A stretch of DNA of 38,989 nucleotides, taken from NCBI GenBank assembly GCA_964565705.1, contig CAZMGD010000031.1, positions 1-38,989 on the forward strand. Reading direction: 5' to 3'. Numbering within the stretch: the first letter of the stretch is position 1; each line of letters opens with the position of its first letter. The notes under the pieces are model-generated. The model did not search any database and was not told the origin of the DNA. It was given only the letters and a program-made list of their open reading frames with translations. The position numbers were made by a program, and so were the translations under genes. The stretch comes from CAZMGD01 sp964565705. GTDB taxonomy: Bacteria; Actinomycetota; Acidimicrobiia; Acidimicrobiales; Ilumatobacteraceae. This document shows positions 7,435 to 16,238 of this stretch, piece by piece.

Positions 7435-9288
7435 ATGTCCGGTCAACCGATCGCGATCTCGAAGCCGGCGATCTCGGCGGAGGAGATCGCTGCGGCCGTG
7501 AGCGGCCTGACGGCGCCGAAGTCCTTCCTGCGCTTGGCGTCCGAACACCCGGAGCTCGTCGCTCTGCGGTCGCGCCCCGCCAGTGGGGAGGGGTGGGATG
7601 AGTGGACGCTGCCAGAGGTGGTGGACCTCGTCGCCCGTGCCGCGGCCGGGCTGCGCGCGCTCGGAGTGGCACCTGGCGAGCGGGTGCTGTTGATGATGCG
7701 CAACCGGCCCGACTTCCACTGGTTCGACATCGCCGCCCAGTTCCTGCGCGCCACGCCGGTCAGCATCTACAACTCGTCGGCGCCCGAGGAGATCGAGTTC
7801 CTCGCCGGCCATGCCGAGGCACGGGTGGCGATCCTCGAGAACACCGCGTTCCTCCATCGGGTGCTGGCCGTTCGCGACCGGCTACCCGAGCTGCAGCACC
7901 TGTACGTCATCGAGCCCGGCGACGATCCCCTCCCCGAGGGCGTGCTGCCGGCCGACGACCTGCTCGGTCACGGCAGCGCCGACCTCGACACGCTCGCCGC
8001 CGCCACCGAGCCGGCAGATCTGGCGACGCTCATCTACACGAGCGGCACGACCGGGCCCCCGAAGGGGGTCATGATCACGCAGGCCAACGTCGTGTTCACC
8101 GTCGAGCAGCTGCGGCTGTGCCTCGCCGCCGGGCAGGGCGACGACTTCGACCTCTACGGCATGCGTGCGGTCAGCTACCTGCCGATGGCGCACATCGCCG
8201 AGCGGATGAACAGCCTGTACATGGCGATGGCCATCGGCACGCAGGTGCACTGCTGCCCGAGCATCAACGACCTGTCGTCGTACCTCACCGCCGTGCGGCC
8301 GAACTTCCTGTTCGGCGTGCCGCGCGTGTACGAGAAGATCTACAGCAGCGTGAACGCCGCACTCGCTGCCGACCCGGATCGAAAGCGCCAGTTCGACGAG
8401 GCGGTGGAAGCCGCGATCCCCATCAAGCAGGCAGAGATCGACGGCACGGTGACGCCGGAGCAGACCGAGACGTGGAACTTCCTCGACGCGGTCGCGTTCT
8501 CCGGCGTGCGGGCGCTGATCGGTCTCGACGACGCCCGCTACGTCGTGACCGGTGCGGCACCGATCTCGCGCGACGTGCTGCGCTGGTTCACGGCGATCGG
8601 CGTCCCGTTCACCGAGATCTACGGGATGAGCGAATCCAGCGGTCCGATGACCTGGAGCCCGCACCGCAGCAAGCCGGGCTACGTCGGCCAGACGATCCCC
8701 GGGCAGGAGCTGGCGATCAGCGACGACGGTGAGATCCTCGTGCGCGGTGGAAACGTGTTCCAGGGATACCTGAAGCAGCCCGACAAGACCGCTGAGACGT
8801 TGGTCGACGGATGGTTGCACTCGGGCGACCTCGGCGAGCTCGACGACGACGGCTACCTACGCATCGTCGACCGCAAGAAGGAGCTGATCATCACGTCCGG
8901 CGGCAAGAACATCAGCCCGGCCAACCTCGAGGCGTCGTTGAAGCTGATCCCGCTCGTCGGTCAGGCCGCAGCGATCGGCGACGGGAGAAAGTTCGTGACC
9001 GCGATCCTGGTGCTCGACCCCGACTCCGCACGCGTGTGGGCCGCGGCGCGAGGCAAGGGGCACCTGAGCCCCCACGACCTCGCCGTCGACCTCGAGGTGT
9101 TGACCGAGGTGCAAGCCGGCGTCGACGAGGCGAACCAGCAATTCGCCTCGGTGGAGCAGATCAAGAAGTTCCACCTCATCGGCGATGAGTGGTTGCCCGA
9201 CAGCGACGTGCTGACACCGACACAGAAGCTGAAGCGACGCGGCATCCACGCCCGCTACTCGGAGCACATCGAGGCGATGTACCGGTAA
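7435..9288 (+). CDS. Long-chain acyl-CoA synthetase (AMP-forming, FadD-type)
   Basis: ANL-superfamily adenylating enzyme that activates a fatty or related acid to its CoA thioester with ATP. The 617-residue protein carries the phosphate-binding motif LIYTSGTTGPPKG near residues 199-211, the adenine motif EIYGMSE, and the hinge region with GWLHSGDLGELDDDGY and VDRKKELIITSGGKNISP. The overall pattern resembles FadD15-like long-chain ligases. The ATG at 7435 has GGGGAG 8 nt upstream and yields the expected N-terminus; upstream in-frame extensions run antisense through the thiolase gene and are not credible. The natural substrate is unknown. Confidence 0.95.
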   Translation: MSGQPIAISKPAISAEEIAAAVSGLTAPKSFLRLASEHPELVALRSRPASGEGWDEWTLPEVVDLVARAAAGLRALGVAPGERVLLMMRNRPDFHWFDIAAQFLRATPVSIYNSSAPEEIEFLAGHAEARVAILENTAFLHRVLAVRDRLPELQHLYVIEPGDDPLPEGVLPADDLLGHGSADLDTLAAATEPADLATLIYTSGTTGPPKGVMITQANVVFTVEQLRLCLAAGQGDDFDLYGMRAVSYLPMAHIAERMNSLYMAMAIGTQVHCCPSINDLSSYLTAVRPNFLFGVPRVYEKIYSSVNAALAADPDRKRQFDEAVEAAIPIKQAEIDGTVTPEQTETWNFLDAVAFSGVRALIGLDDARYVVTGAAPISRDVLRWFTAIGVPFTEIYGMSESSGPMTWSPHRSKPGYVGQTIPGQELAISDDGEILVRGGNVFQGYLKQPDKTAETLVDGWLHSGDLGELDDDGYLRIVDRKKELIITSGGKNISPANLEASLKLIPLVGQAAAIGDGRKFVTAILVLDPDSARVWAAARGKGHLSPHDLAVDLEVLTEVQAGVDEANQQFASVEQIKKFHLIGDEWLPDSDVLTPTQKLKRRGIHARYSEHIEAMYR

Positions 9289-9349
9289 ACCTCACGGGGC
9301 GCTGCGTCGTGTGCGTGGTGTGGAGGCAGCGGAGGCCGAGCGGAGCGCG

Positions 9350-9826
9350 ATGACACTGGACTTCGACGCGTTCTTCCGCGGCGAGTACCCGCGTCTCGTG
9401 GCCGTCGGCACCGCACTGTGCGGTGACCGGGAGGCAGCTCGTGACATGGCCCAGGAGGCGCTGCTGCGCGCGTACCGGGCATGGCCGGCGGTCGGCGCGA
9501 TGGAACGGCCCGGCGCGTGGTGCCGGCGAGTGCTCGTCAACCTGGCGATCGACCGCGGCCGTCGATCGGGACGTGAGCAGCGCGCCCTGGCCCGCATCGG
9601 TACGACCGACGAGGCTCCTGCGGCCTCGGACGACGACAGATTCTGGCCCGCGGTGCGCGCACTGCCCGAGCGCCAGCGCGCCGCCGTCGTGCTGTACTAC
9701 GTCGAGGATCAACCGATCGACGTGATCGCCGAGGTGCTCGGCATCGCCACCGGCACCGTCAAAGCGTCGCTGCACGCGGCCCGCACGTCGCTCGCCGCCC
9801 GCCTCTCTGCGGAGGAGTCCTCGTGA
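9350..9826 (+). CDS. ECF sigma factor, SigE-like (first module)
   Basis: Extracytoplasmic-function sigma-70 factor of about 158 residues. Region 2 lies near residues 8-75 (FFRGEYPRLVAVGTALCGD, then DMAQEALLRAYRAWP). Region 4 lies near residues 100-155, with LPERQRAAVVLYYVEDQ and the helix-turn-helix EVLGIATGTVKASLHAAR. The ATG at 9350 is preferred because the domain begins directly after it; a GTG at 9311 would add 13 residues. Its stop overlaps the start of a membrane-protein gene by 4 bp (GTGA), the usual arrangement for a sigma factor and the protein that controls it. The same arrangement recurs at 18.1-20.4 kb. Confidence 0.93.
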   Translation: MTLDFDAFFRGEYPRLVAVGTALCGDREAARDMAQEALLRAYRAWPAVGAMERPGAWCRRVLVNLAIDRGRRSGREQRALARIGTTDEAPAASDDDRFWPAVRALPERQRAAVVLYYVEDQPIDVIAEVLGIATGTVKASLHAARTSLAARLSAEESS

Positions 9827-11037
9827 ACCCCGATGACCTCGACACCGCCGCCCGCCACGCCGTCGCTGCCCTCCACACCGATGCACCGTCGGCCGAGGAG
9901 ACCGACGCCGCGCTCGCGGCCGTGAAGAGCGGGGGCACGACGACGGTACCGATCCGCGCCCGGTCGCGACGGACGCAGCCCTGGCGCGCCGCCGTCGTCG
10001 GCGCTGCACTCGTGGCAGCGGCCGTCGCGGGGTTCGTGCTGGTGCCCCGTGCGGGCGGGGACTCCTCGCCTGGCGAGCCCGTCGGGCCCGTCACCGCGTC
10101 GAGCGCCTCGCCACCCCCACCGACGTCGGAGGAGTCGGGCACGACCTCTTCGGTCCCGCCGAGCGATCCCCCCGTCTCCCAGACCGAGGTGCCGTACGCG
10201 CTGCAGCCCCGCGATGGCATCACTCACGTGACCGGGGTGGCCCTGACCCAGCCCGAGGTGTTGTGGTCGGCGACGATCGGCAGCGGGCCCGGCCAGCTCG
10301 GCGTCGAGGAGTGCGAGGAGTGCGACCGACCGCGACCCTTCAGCCCCGTCGTGACCGCCGGTGGCACGGTGCTCATCGTCGACTGGGTCAACGCTCGGGT
10401 GATGGCGGTCGATCAGGGGGTCGTGACGGCGGCGCCCCTCCCCGAGGGGTTCCTCCCATGGGCGACCACGCTGGGCTACGACGGCTGGCTGTACGTCGGC
10501 GGCTCCACCGGCTACGGGCAGCCGGATGCCGTCGCCTCGTTGCTCGCCTACGACCCGTCGAACCTGGCCGAACCGGTGCGGACGGCGCTCCCCGACGGGA
10601 CGCGGTTCATCTCCTCGACCGCAACCGCTCTCCCCGCGGGCGTGTCGATCGACGGCGGCGCCACGGTCGCCGTGCCGTATCAGGGTCCGGAGTACGTGGC
10701 GATGCCGGCCGCCCGATTCGTCACCGGCGACGGCCACACCTCGGCCGTGCTGACCGCTGGGTACTCGGGACCGCTGGTCGTCGAGTTCGAGCCGGGGTGG
10801 GAACCGGCAGGGTTCGTGCAGCCGCTGACGATGACGGGCCAGTTCGCCGCCGCGATGCAGACACCGGCCGGCGAGCTCGTGGTGACGGTCGTCTACCCGG
10901 ACGGCCCGGCGGTCGCGATGCCGCTGCCGCGCAGCTGGAGCTACGACGGCCAACCGTTCGTGGACGGGCAGGGCATCGTGGTGCTGGAGCAGACCGACGT
11001 CGGCTACGACGTCGTGCGATATCCGTTGCCGGCGTGA
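9823..11037 (+). CDS. Membrane-anchored extracytoplasmic protein, putative partner of the ECF sigma factor
   Basis: 404 residues, family not recognised. A cytoplasmic segment of about 50 residues starts MNPDDLDTAARHAV, followed by one membrane helix (about residues 53-73), a Ser/Pro/Thr-rich linker, then about 290 extracytoplasmic residues rich in beta-forming sequence and Gly (GWLYVGGSTGYGQPDA), plausibly a propeller. A CEEC pair is present near residue 165. The canonical zinc-binding anti-sigma motif (HxxxCxxC) is absent from the cytoplasmic part. The GTG start overlaps the sigma stop. An anti-sigma or sensor role is inferred from coupling only. It is convergent with the MarR gene with a 3-bp gap. 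Confidence 0.8.
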   Translation: MNPDDLDTAARHAVAALHTDAPSAEETDAALAAVKSGGTTTVPIRARSRRTQPWRAAVVGAALVAAAVAGFVLVPRAGGDSSPGEPVGPVTASSASPPPPTSEESGTTSSVPPSDPPVSQTEVPYALQPRDGITHVTGVALTQPEVLWSATIGSGPGQLGVEECEECDRPRPFSPVVTAGGTVLIVDWVNARVMAVDQGVVTAAPLPEGFLPWATTLGYDGWLYVGGSTGYGQPDAVASLLAYDPSNLAEPVRTALPDGTRFISSTATALPAGVSIDGGATVAVPYQGPEYVAMPAARFVTGDGHTSAVLTAGYSGPLVVEFEPGWEPAGFVQPLTMTGQFAAAMQTPAGELVVTVVYPDGPAVAMPLPRSWSYDGQPFVDGQGIVVLEQTDVGYDVVRYPLPA

Positions 11038-11040
11038 GTG

Positions 11041-11481
11041 CTACTCGGCCGACACCTTGCCGAGCACGCGGGTGATCGCGGCGACGTCGGTCTCGGTCAG
11101 CCGGCTGGCGAACACCTGCTGCACCATGCGGCGGTAGGTCACGTTCGCGTCACGCCACACCTCGCGGCCCTCCTTGGTCAGCGACACCTCGACCGCGCGG
11201 CCGTCGCCCCCGTTGCCAGCTGCACGCCGATGCACCCAACCGACCTGCTCGAGTCGGTCGAGTCGCCGGCTGAGGCTGGACGGCACGGCGCCGAGCTCGG
11301 TGCACAGCTGGCCGACGCGCATCGTGCCGCCGGCGCGCTGCAGGGTGGCCAGCGCATCGAACCAGGCGAGAGGCATCTCGTCGGATTCCATCAGCGCGTC
11401 GTCGATCATCCGCTCGGCGAGCGTCGCCGCGCGCTGCCAGTCGCGCCACAGCGTCAGGCGTTCGGCATCCAGTCGTGGCAT
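11041..11481 (-). CDS. MarR-family transcriptional regulator
   Basis: 146 residues with a winged helix-turn-helix: recognition region VGQLCTELGAVPSSLSRRLDRLEQVGWVH split between helices, then the wing DGRAVEVSLTKEGREVW, which is the MarR signature. MarR proteins bind palindromic operators as dimers and usually respond to small phenolic or other ligands. It lies 10 bp downstream of the class III aminotransferase and is probably cotranscribed with it; whether it controls that gene is unknown. A GGGGAG precedes the ATG. Confidence 0.92.
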   Translation of the reverse strand: MPRLDAERLTLWRDWQRAATLAERMIDDALMESDEMPLAWFDALATLQRAGGTMRVGQLCTELGAVPSSLSRRLDRLEQVGWVHRRAAGNGGDGRAVEVSLTKEGREVWRDANVTYRRMVQQVFASRLTETDVAAITRVLGKVSAE

Positions 11482-11491
11482 CGTCGCTCCC

Positions 11492-12745
11492 CTACGCGGT
11501 CGCCTTCATCGCCGCGGCGAACGCCGCCAGAGCGATCTCGATGTCGTGGCCGGTCACCACGAGCGGCGGCATCCACCGCAGCACGGTGCCGTACGTGCCG
11601 GCGTTCATCACGATCACACGTCCCTCGCGCAGCAGGTGCTGTTGCACCGCGGCGACTCGCGCGGCGGACGCGAACTCGGTGCCGACCATCAGCCCCGGCC
11701 CACGCACCTGCACGATCCCCCCGTCCGGATCGTCGGCGTGCTCCGCCTGCGAAGCAACCAGGCCAGCGCGGAGCTGGTCGCCGCGCGCGTTCACCTCGTC
11801 GAGGAAGCCGGGTGCGGTCAAGATCTCGATCGTCGCCAGCGCGGCGGCGCAGCCCATCGGGTTGCCGCCGTACGTGCCGCCGTGGCTGCCCGTCGGCCAG
11901 CGGTCGTCGAGCTCGCGGCGCGTGCCGAGCGCCGCGAACGGGAAGCCCGATGCGATGCCCTTGGCCATGCAGATCACGTCGGGCTCGATGCCAGCGTGCT
12001 CCAGGGCGAACAGCTTGCCGGTGCGGCCGAAGCCGGTCTGCACCTCGTCGGCCACGAACAGGATCCCGTGCGCTCGGCAGCGCTCGAGGAGCCCATGCAG
12101 GAACCGCGGCGGCGCCGGGACGTATCCGCCTTCACCGAGCACCGGTTCGAGGATCACGCAGGCGGTCTCCTCGGGTGCTGTCATCGTCCGCAGCACGTGG
12201 TCGAACCCGGCGAGCGCCGCATCCACGGCCACGTCCTGGTCCGGGGCGAGCGGATCGGGGAACGGTGCGACGTACACGCCGGCTGGCAACGGTGCGTGGC
12301 CGGCGCGATAGCCGGTCTTCGATGTCGTCATCGCCATCGCCAGATGCGTGCGGCCGTGGAAGCTGCCGCTGAACACGATCGTGTTCGGCCGCTGGGTGAC
12401 CTGCTTGGCGAGCTTGACCGCGGCCTCGGTGATCTCGGCGCCCGAGTTGGCGAAGAAGAACGTGTCGATCGAGCCGGGCGTGATCTCGGCGAGCCGTGCA
12501 GCGAGCGGCTCGAGCAGATCGTGGCGGTACACGTTCACCTGGGCGTGGACGAACCGTTCCGCCTGGGCGGCGATCGCCGCGACCACCTGTGGATGGGCGT
12601 GGCCGGTCGAGGTGACGGCGATGCCGGCGGCGCAGTCGAGGTACTGCTCGCCCGTGGTGGTCGTGACCCACGCCCCTCGCCCCGTCGCGACCTCGAGATC
12701 GGTCACGCTGAACCACACACCGGAGAGATGTGACTCACTCGGCAT
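11492..12745 (-). CDS. Class III PLP-dependent aminotransferase (4-aminobutyrate/ornithine type)
   Basis: Fold-type I aminotransferase of 417 residues. The PLP-binding Lys262 lies in MAKGIASGFP, preceded by the cofactor Asp in DEVQTGFGRTGK, and GSFHGRTHLAM and SGAEITEAAVKLA are also class III signatures. Resemblance is closest to GABA or 5-aminovalerate transaminases; acetylornithine or diamine transaminase activity is also possible. A TAGTCT hexamer (12757-12752) ends 6 nt upstream of the ATG, the spacing of a leaderless promoter. The MarR gene follows after 10 bp. Confidence 0.93.
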   Translation of the reverse strand: MPSESHLSGVWFSVTDLEVATGRGAWVTTTTGEQYLDCAAGIAVTSTGHAHPQVVAAIAAQAERFVHAQVNVYRHDLLEPLAARLAEITPGSIDTFFFANSGAEITEAAVKLAKQVTQRPNTIVFSGSFHGRTHLAMAMTTSKTGYRAGHAPLPAGVYVAPFPDPLAPDQDVAVDAALAGFDHVLRTMTAPEETACVILEPVLGEGGYVPAPPRFLHGLLERCRAHGILFVADEVQTGFGRTGKLFALEHAGIEPDVICMAKGIASGFPFAALGTRRELDDRWPTGSHGGTYGGNPMGCAAALATIEILTAPGFLDEVNARGDQLRAGLVASQAEHADDPDGGIVQVRGPGLMVGTEFASAARVAAVQQHLLREGRVIVMNAGTYGTVLRWMPPLVVTGHDIEIALAAFAAAMKATA

Positions 12746-12751
12746 GTCGCG

Positions 12752-12757
12752 AGACTA
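12752..12757 (-). promoter_or_regulatory. Candidate -10 element TAGTCT, leaderless start of the aminotransferase gene
   Basis: On the minus strand TAGTCT is followed by 6 nt and then the ATG at 12745, so transcription would begin at or next to the start codon. No Shine-Dalgarno is present. It lies in the 25-bp gap behind the nitronate monooxygenase-like gene. Confidence 0.5.
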
Positions 12758-12770
12758 CGTCAGTCGCGGA

Positions 12771-13724
12771 TCACCCGAATTCGCCGAGCCGGCGCGCTGT
12801 CTCGCGGAACTCGCGCACGGTGCTGGCGATGATCTCGTCGACCGGTTCGACCGCATCGATGCGTCCGGCGACCTGGCCGGCGAAGGCGATGAACGCCTCC
12901 ATGTCACCTCCGAAGTAGAGGTCGAGCATGTTGCCGAAGTCCTCGCCGGCGACGTGCTCCTGTCGTTCGAGACGCACGCTCCGCTCCGTGCGCAGCACGC
13001 GCAGACCCGGCCGCGAGTGACGGTTGAGGAACACGGTGCTCTGCTCGTCGGCGGCGATGATCGCTTGCTTCCAGTTGTCGTGGATCGGGCTCTCCACCGA
13101 CGACACCATCCGGGTGCCCATCTGCACGCCCTCGGCGCCGAGCGCGAACGCGGCGGCCATCGACACGCCGTCGCTGATGCCGCCGGCGGCGACCACCGGC
13201 ACGTCGACGGTCTGGCACACCAGGGGCAATAGCACCATCGTCGCCACGTCGCGCGGGTTCTTGAAACCGCCCCCTTCACCACCCTCGACGACGAGCCCGT
13301 CGACGCCGGCGGCGATCGCCTTGAGCGCCGCTCCGAGCGACGGCACCACGTGGAACACGGTCAGGCCGGCGCCTTTCAGCTGCGCGGTGAACCGCGTCGG
13401 GTCGCCGGCGCTGGTCGTGACGAAGCGAACCCCGTTGTCCACCACGAAGTCGACGATGGACGGATCGCGCACGAACAGCTGGGCGATGTTCACCCCGAAC
13501 GGCTTGTCCGTCAGGTCGCGCATCTTGGTGATCTCGACGCGGACATCGTCGAGCATCCCTGACGACGTCTCGATGATGCCGAGCCCGCCGGCGTTCGACA
13601 CCGCCGACGCGAGCTGCGCCCTGGCGATGTAGCCCATCGGCGCCTGGATGATCGGGTAGTCGACACCGAGCAGCTCCGCGACGCGGGTGCGGATCGGTGC
13701 GGGCCGTTCGTCTGCCTCGGTCAC
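12771..13724 (-). CDS. Nitronate monooxygenase / 2-nitropropane dioxygenase-like flavoprotein
   Basis: TIM-barrel FMN enzyme of 317 residues. It opens with the family motif YPIIQAPMGYIARAQLASAV and contains VNIAQLFVRD, GVDGLVVEGGEGGGF and VPVVAAGGISDGVSMAAAFALGAEGVQMGTR, which form the flavin phosphate site. Where many class I enzymes read EAGGH, this one reads GEGGGF, so the usual motif His is replaced by Phe; the substrate may therefore not be a nitronate, and a FabK-like or other oxidoreductase is possible. The GTG start has TACGGT (13736-13731) ending 6 nt upstream. It is tandem with, but separately promoted from, the aminotransferase downstream. Confidence 0.88.
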   Translation of the reverse strand: MTEADERPAPIRTRVAELLGVDYPIIQAPMGYIARAQLASAVSNAGGLGIIETSSGMLDDVRVEITKMRDLTDKPFGVNIAQLFVRDPSIVDFVVDNGVRFVTTSAGDPTRFTAQLKGAGLTVFHVVPSLGAALKAIAAGVDGLVVEGGEGGGFKNPRDVATMVLLPLVCQTVDVPVVAAGGISDGVSMAAAFALGAEGVQMGTRMVSSVESPIHDNWKQAIIAADEQSTVFLNRHSRPGLRVLRTERSVRLERQEHVAGEDFGNMLDLYFGGDMEAFIAFAGQVAGRIDAVEPVDEIIASTVREFRETARRLGEFG

Positions 13725-13765
13725 GGCCGGACCGTACCAACGGTTCCGGCCGCGATCGGAGTCGG

Positions 13766-16093
13766 TCAGAAGGCGACCGCCAGCACGTCCTCGTAGGACG
13801 CGGTGAGGTGGAAGATCATTGCATCGCGAACCTTCTCAGGGACGTCGTCCAGATCGGGTCCGTTCCGCTTCGGCAGTACCACCTCGGTGAGGCCGGCGCG
13901 ATGGGCGGCGAGCACCTTCTGCTTCACCCCGCCGATCGGCAGGACGAGGCCCTGCAGCGTGATCTCGCCGGTCATGCCGACGGACGGCTTCACCTGCCGG
14001 TCGGTGAGGAGCGACAGGAACGCCGTCGTCATCGTGATGCCGGCGCTGGGCCCGTCCTTCGGGATCGCGCCGGCCGGCACGTGCACGTGGAAGCGCTGCT
14101 GGAGCGCAGCGGGATCCACACCGAGCGCGCTCGCGTGTGAGGCGATGTAGCTGAGCGCGATCTGCGCCGACTCCTTCATCACGTCGCCGAGCTGTCCGGT
14201 GAGGGTCAGCTCCGGACCGCTGCCGTTGGCCGGGCTGGCGGTGACCTCGACGAACAACACGTCTCCACCCGCGCCCGTGACCGCGAGGCCGGTGGCGACG
14301 CCAGGTACCGACGTGCGGTCCTGGATCTCGTCGTCGACCTTCTGCCGACCGAGCCACGGTTGCAGCTCGTCGATCGTGACCGGTGGCTGCGCCTCACCGA
14401 CGGCCACCTTGGCGGCGACCTTGCGGCTCAGCTTGCCGAGCTCGCGCTCCAGCGCACGCACCCCGGCCTCACGGGTGTAGCCGCTGATGATCGCGTCCAG
14501 CATCGCGTCGTCGAGCACGACGTCGCCGTCCTGGAGACCGGCCAGCTGCAGCTGGCGCGGCAGCAGGAAGCGGCGGGCGATGAACGCCTTCTCCTCGGCG
14601 GTGTAGCCGTCGAGGCGGACGAGCTCCATCCGGTCCAGCAACGGCCCGGGGATGCCGTCCAGTGCGTTCGCCGTCGCGATGAACACGACGTCGGACAGAT
14701 CGAGGTCGATCTCGAGATAGTGGTCGCGGAACGTGTGGTTCTGAGCCGGGTCGAGCACCTCGAGCAACGCCGCGGTGGGGTCGCCGCTCCAGCCGCCGGC
14801 CGACAGCTTGTCCACCTCGTCGAGCAACACGACGGGGTTCATGGACCCGGCTTCGCTGATCGCTCGGGCGATGCGGCCTGGCTGCGAGCCGACGTACGTG
14901 CGGCGGTGACCGCGGATCTCGGCCTCGTCGCGCACTCCGCCGAGGGCGACGCGCACGAAGTTGCGGCCCATGGCCCGAGCGATGCTCTCGCCGAGGCTGG
15001 TCTTGCCGACGCCTGGCGGGCCGACGAGCGTGACGATCGCACCCTGGCCACGACGGCTCGCGGTGGTCGGCGCGTCATCCAGGCCGCGCTCGCTGCGCAG
15101 CTTGCGCACGGCGAGGAACTCCACGATCCGGTCCTTGACGTCATCGAGGCCGTAGTGGTCGGCGTCGAGCACCTCGCGCGCCGCTGGCAGGTCGAGGTTG
15201 TCGATGGTGCGCGTCGCCCAGGGCAGCTCGAGGACGCGGTCGAGCCACGTGCGGATCCAGCTGTGTTCGGGACTCTGGCCGCCGGTGCGCTCCAACCGGT
15301 CGAGCTCCTTGGCGAGCGCCTTCTGCACGCCCTCGGGCAGGTGCTCGCCGAGCTCGGCGACCTTGCTGCGGTACTCGGCGACGACGTCGTCGTCGCCTTC
15401 GCCGAGCTCCTTGCGGATCGCCGCCATCTGCTCACGGAGCAGGAACTCGCGCTGGCGCTTGTCCATGCCCTCGGTCACGTCCGTGCGGATCTGCTCGTTG
15501 ATTTGGAGCTCGGCCAGGAGATCCTTCGCCCACCGCAGCACGACGTCGACCCGGTCGGCGACGTCGACCGCGGCCAGCACGGCGAGCCGATGATCCAGCG
15601 TGGTCTCGGCCCACGACGTCGCCGCGTCGGCGAGCGCGCCGGGCGCTGACACCGTGCGGAGCACCTCGGGCAACCGGCGGCTGCGGCGCAGCGTCGCGAC
15701 CTCGTCGAGCACGACGCGCAGCTCGCGGCCGAGGGCCTCGACCCGCGGGGAGGGGCGCGGGTCGAGGACCTCGACGACTTCGGCCTGGCGTCCCGCTCGT
15801 TCGCTGTCGAGCATGCGAACCACCCGGGCCCGATGCTCGGCCTGGACGATCGCCGCGGGGGTGCCGTTGGGCAGCGCGCCGACGTCGGGGACGCGGGCGA
15901 TGACACCCACGGCGGACTCGGCGCCGGCGGGAAGGAGGAGCACCCGACCGCCGGCGGCGGCCGTCGCCGCGCGACGCACGTCCTCGTCGTCGAGGGTCAG
16001 GGTCACGACGGTGCCGGGCAGGACCACGCCCGGAAGTTCGAGGACACCCAGCGTCTGGGTGGCCACCGGCGATTTGGTGTCATTGTCAACCAT
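13766..16093 (-). CDS. lon: ATP-dependent Lon protease
   Basis: Homo-oligomeric AAA+ serine protease that degrades misfolded and regulatory proteins. The 775 residues comprise an N-terminal LAN domain, coiled helical region, AAA+ module with Walker A at 358-365 (GPPGVGKT) and Walker B VVLLDEVDK, and the C-terminal protease with the Ser683/Lys726 dyad (KDGPSAGITM; GGVKQKVLAAH), whose 43-residue spacing matches E. coli Lon. The ATG at 16093 is the only sensible start. The upstream region carries an HspR-type inverted repeat (16118-16138), pointing to heat-shock control. It is divergent from the O-antigen-ligase-like gene. Confidence 0.97.
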   Translation of the reverse strand: MVDNDTKSPVATQTLGVLELPGVVLPGTVVTLTLDDEDVRRAATAAAGGRVLLLPAGAESAVGVIARVPDVGALPNGTPAAIVQAEHRARVVRMLDSERAGRQAEVVEVLDPRPSPRVEALGRELRVVLDEVATLRRSRRLPEVLRTVSAPGALADAATSWAETTLDHRLAVLAAVDVADRVDVVLRWAKDLLAELQINEQIRTDVTEGMDKRQREFLLREQMAAIRKELGEGDDDVVAEYRSKVAELGEHLPEGVQKALAKELDRLERTGGQSPEHSWIRTWLDRVLELPWATRTIDNLDLPAAREVLDADHYGLDDVKDRIVEFLAVRKLRSERGLDDAPTTASRRGQGAIVTLVGPPGVGKTSLGESIARAMGRNFVRVALGGVRDEAEIRGHRRTYVGSQPGRIARAISEAGSMNPVVLLDEVDKLSAGGWSGDPTAALLEVLDPAQNHTFRDHYLEIDLDLSDVVFIATANALDGIPGPLLDRMELVRLDGYTAEEKAFIARRFLLPRQLQLAGLQDGDVVLDDAMLDAIISGYTREAGVRALERELGKLSRKVAAKVAVGEAQPPVTIDELQPWLGRQKVDDEIQDRTSVPGVATGLAVTGAGGDVLFVEVTASPANGSGPELTLTGQLGDVMKESAQIALSYIASHASALGVDPAALQQRFHVHVPAGAIPKDGPSAGITMTTAFLSLLTDRQVKPSVGMTGEITLQGLVLPIGGVKQKVLAAHRAGLTEVVLPKRNGPDLDDVPEKVRDAMIFHLTASYEDVLAVAF

Positions 16094-16117
16094 GTAGCAG
16101 AGGGTACAGATACAGAA

Positions 16118-16138
16118 CCTAAGTCACACCCACTCAAG
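16118..16138 (-). promoter_or_regulatory. HAIR-like HspR operator upstream of lon
   Basis: Reading the minus strand, CTTGAGT (16138-16132) is followed by 7 nt and then ACTTAGG (16124-16118). The published HspR operator HAIR is CTTGAGT-N7-ACTCAAG; the left half is exact, the spacer is exact and the right half matches 5 of 7. The left half includes TTGAGT, a plausible -35, 17 bp from TGTATC (16114-16109). lon is a known HspR target in Streptomyces, so repression of lon until heat shock is a reasonable inference. Confidence 0.6.
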
Positions 16139-16162
16139 TTCAGCGTCCACCCCTTCATTCTG

Positions 16163-16200
16163 GGGAGCAAATCGGGCGCTGGAGCGCCCGATTTGCTCCC
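16163..16200. repeat. Perfect palindrome, copy A (18-bp arms) in the lon/ligase divergent gap
   Basis: The left arm GGGAGCAAATCGGGCGCT (16163-16180) and its exact complement (16183-16200) are separated by GG. The flank that follows reads GAGTTCG, as after copy B at 20421-20464. Because it lies between two divergent starts it is not a normal terminator. Confidence 0.85.
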
Positions 16201-16223
16201 GAGTTCGGGGGGAACCGGGGGCG

Positions 16224-16229
16224 TAGGGT
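16224..16229 (+). promoter_or_regulatory. Candidate -10 element TAGGGT for the O-antigen-ligase-like gene
   Basis: TAGGGT ends 9 nt before the ATG at 16239 with no Shine-Dalgarno between, consistent with a leaderless or nearly leaderless transcript. It begins 24 bp after palindrome A. Confidence 0.45.
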
Positions 16230-16238
16230 CGGCGTGCA

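Noticed and set aside
7330..7857. Upstream extension of the thiolase gene
   Set aside because: The added sequence runs antisense through the acyl-CoA synthetase gene and lacks thiolase character.
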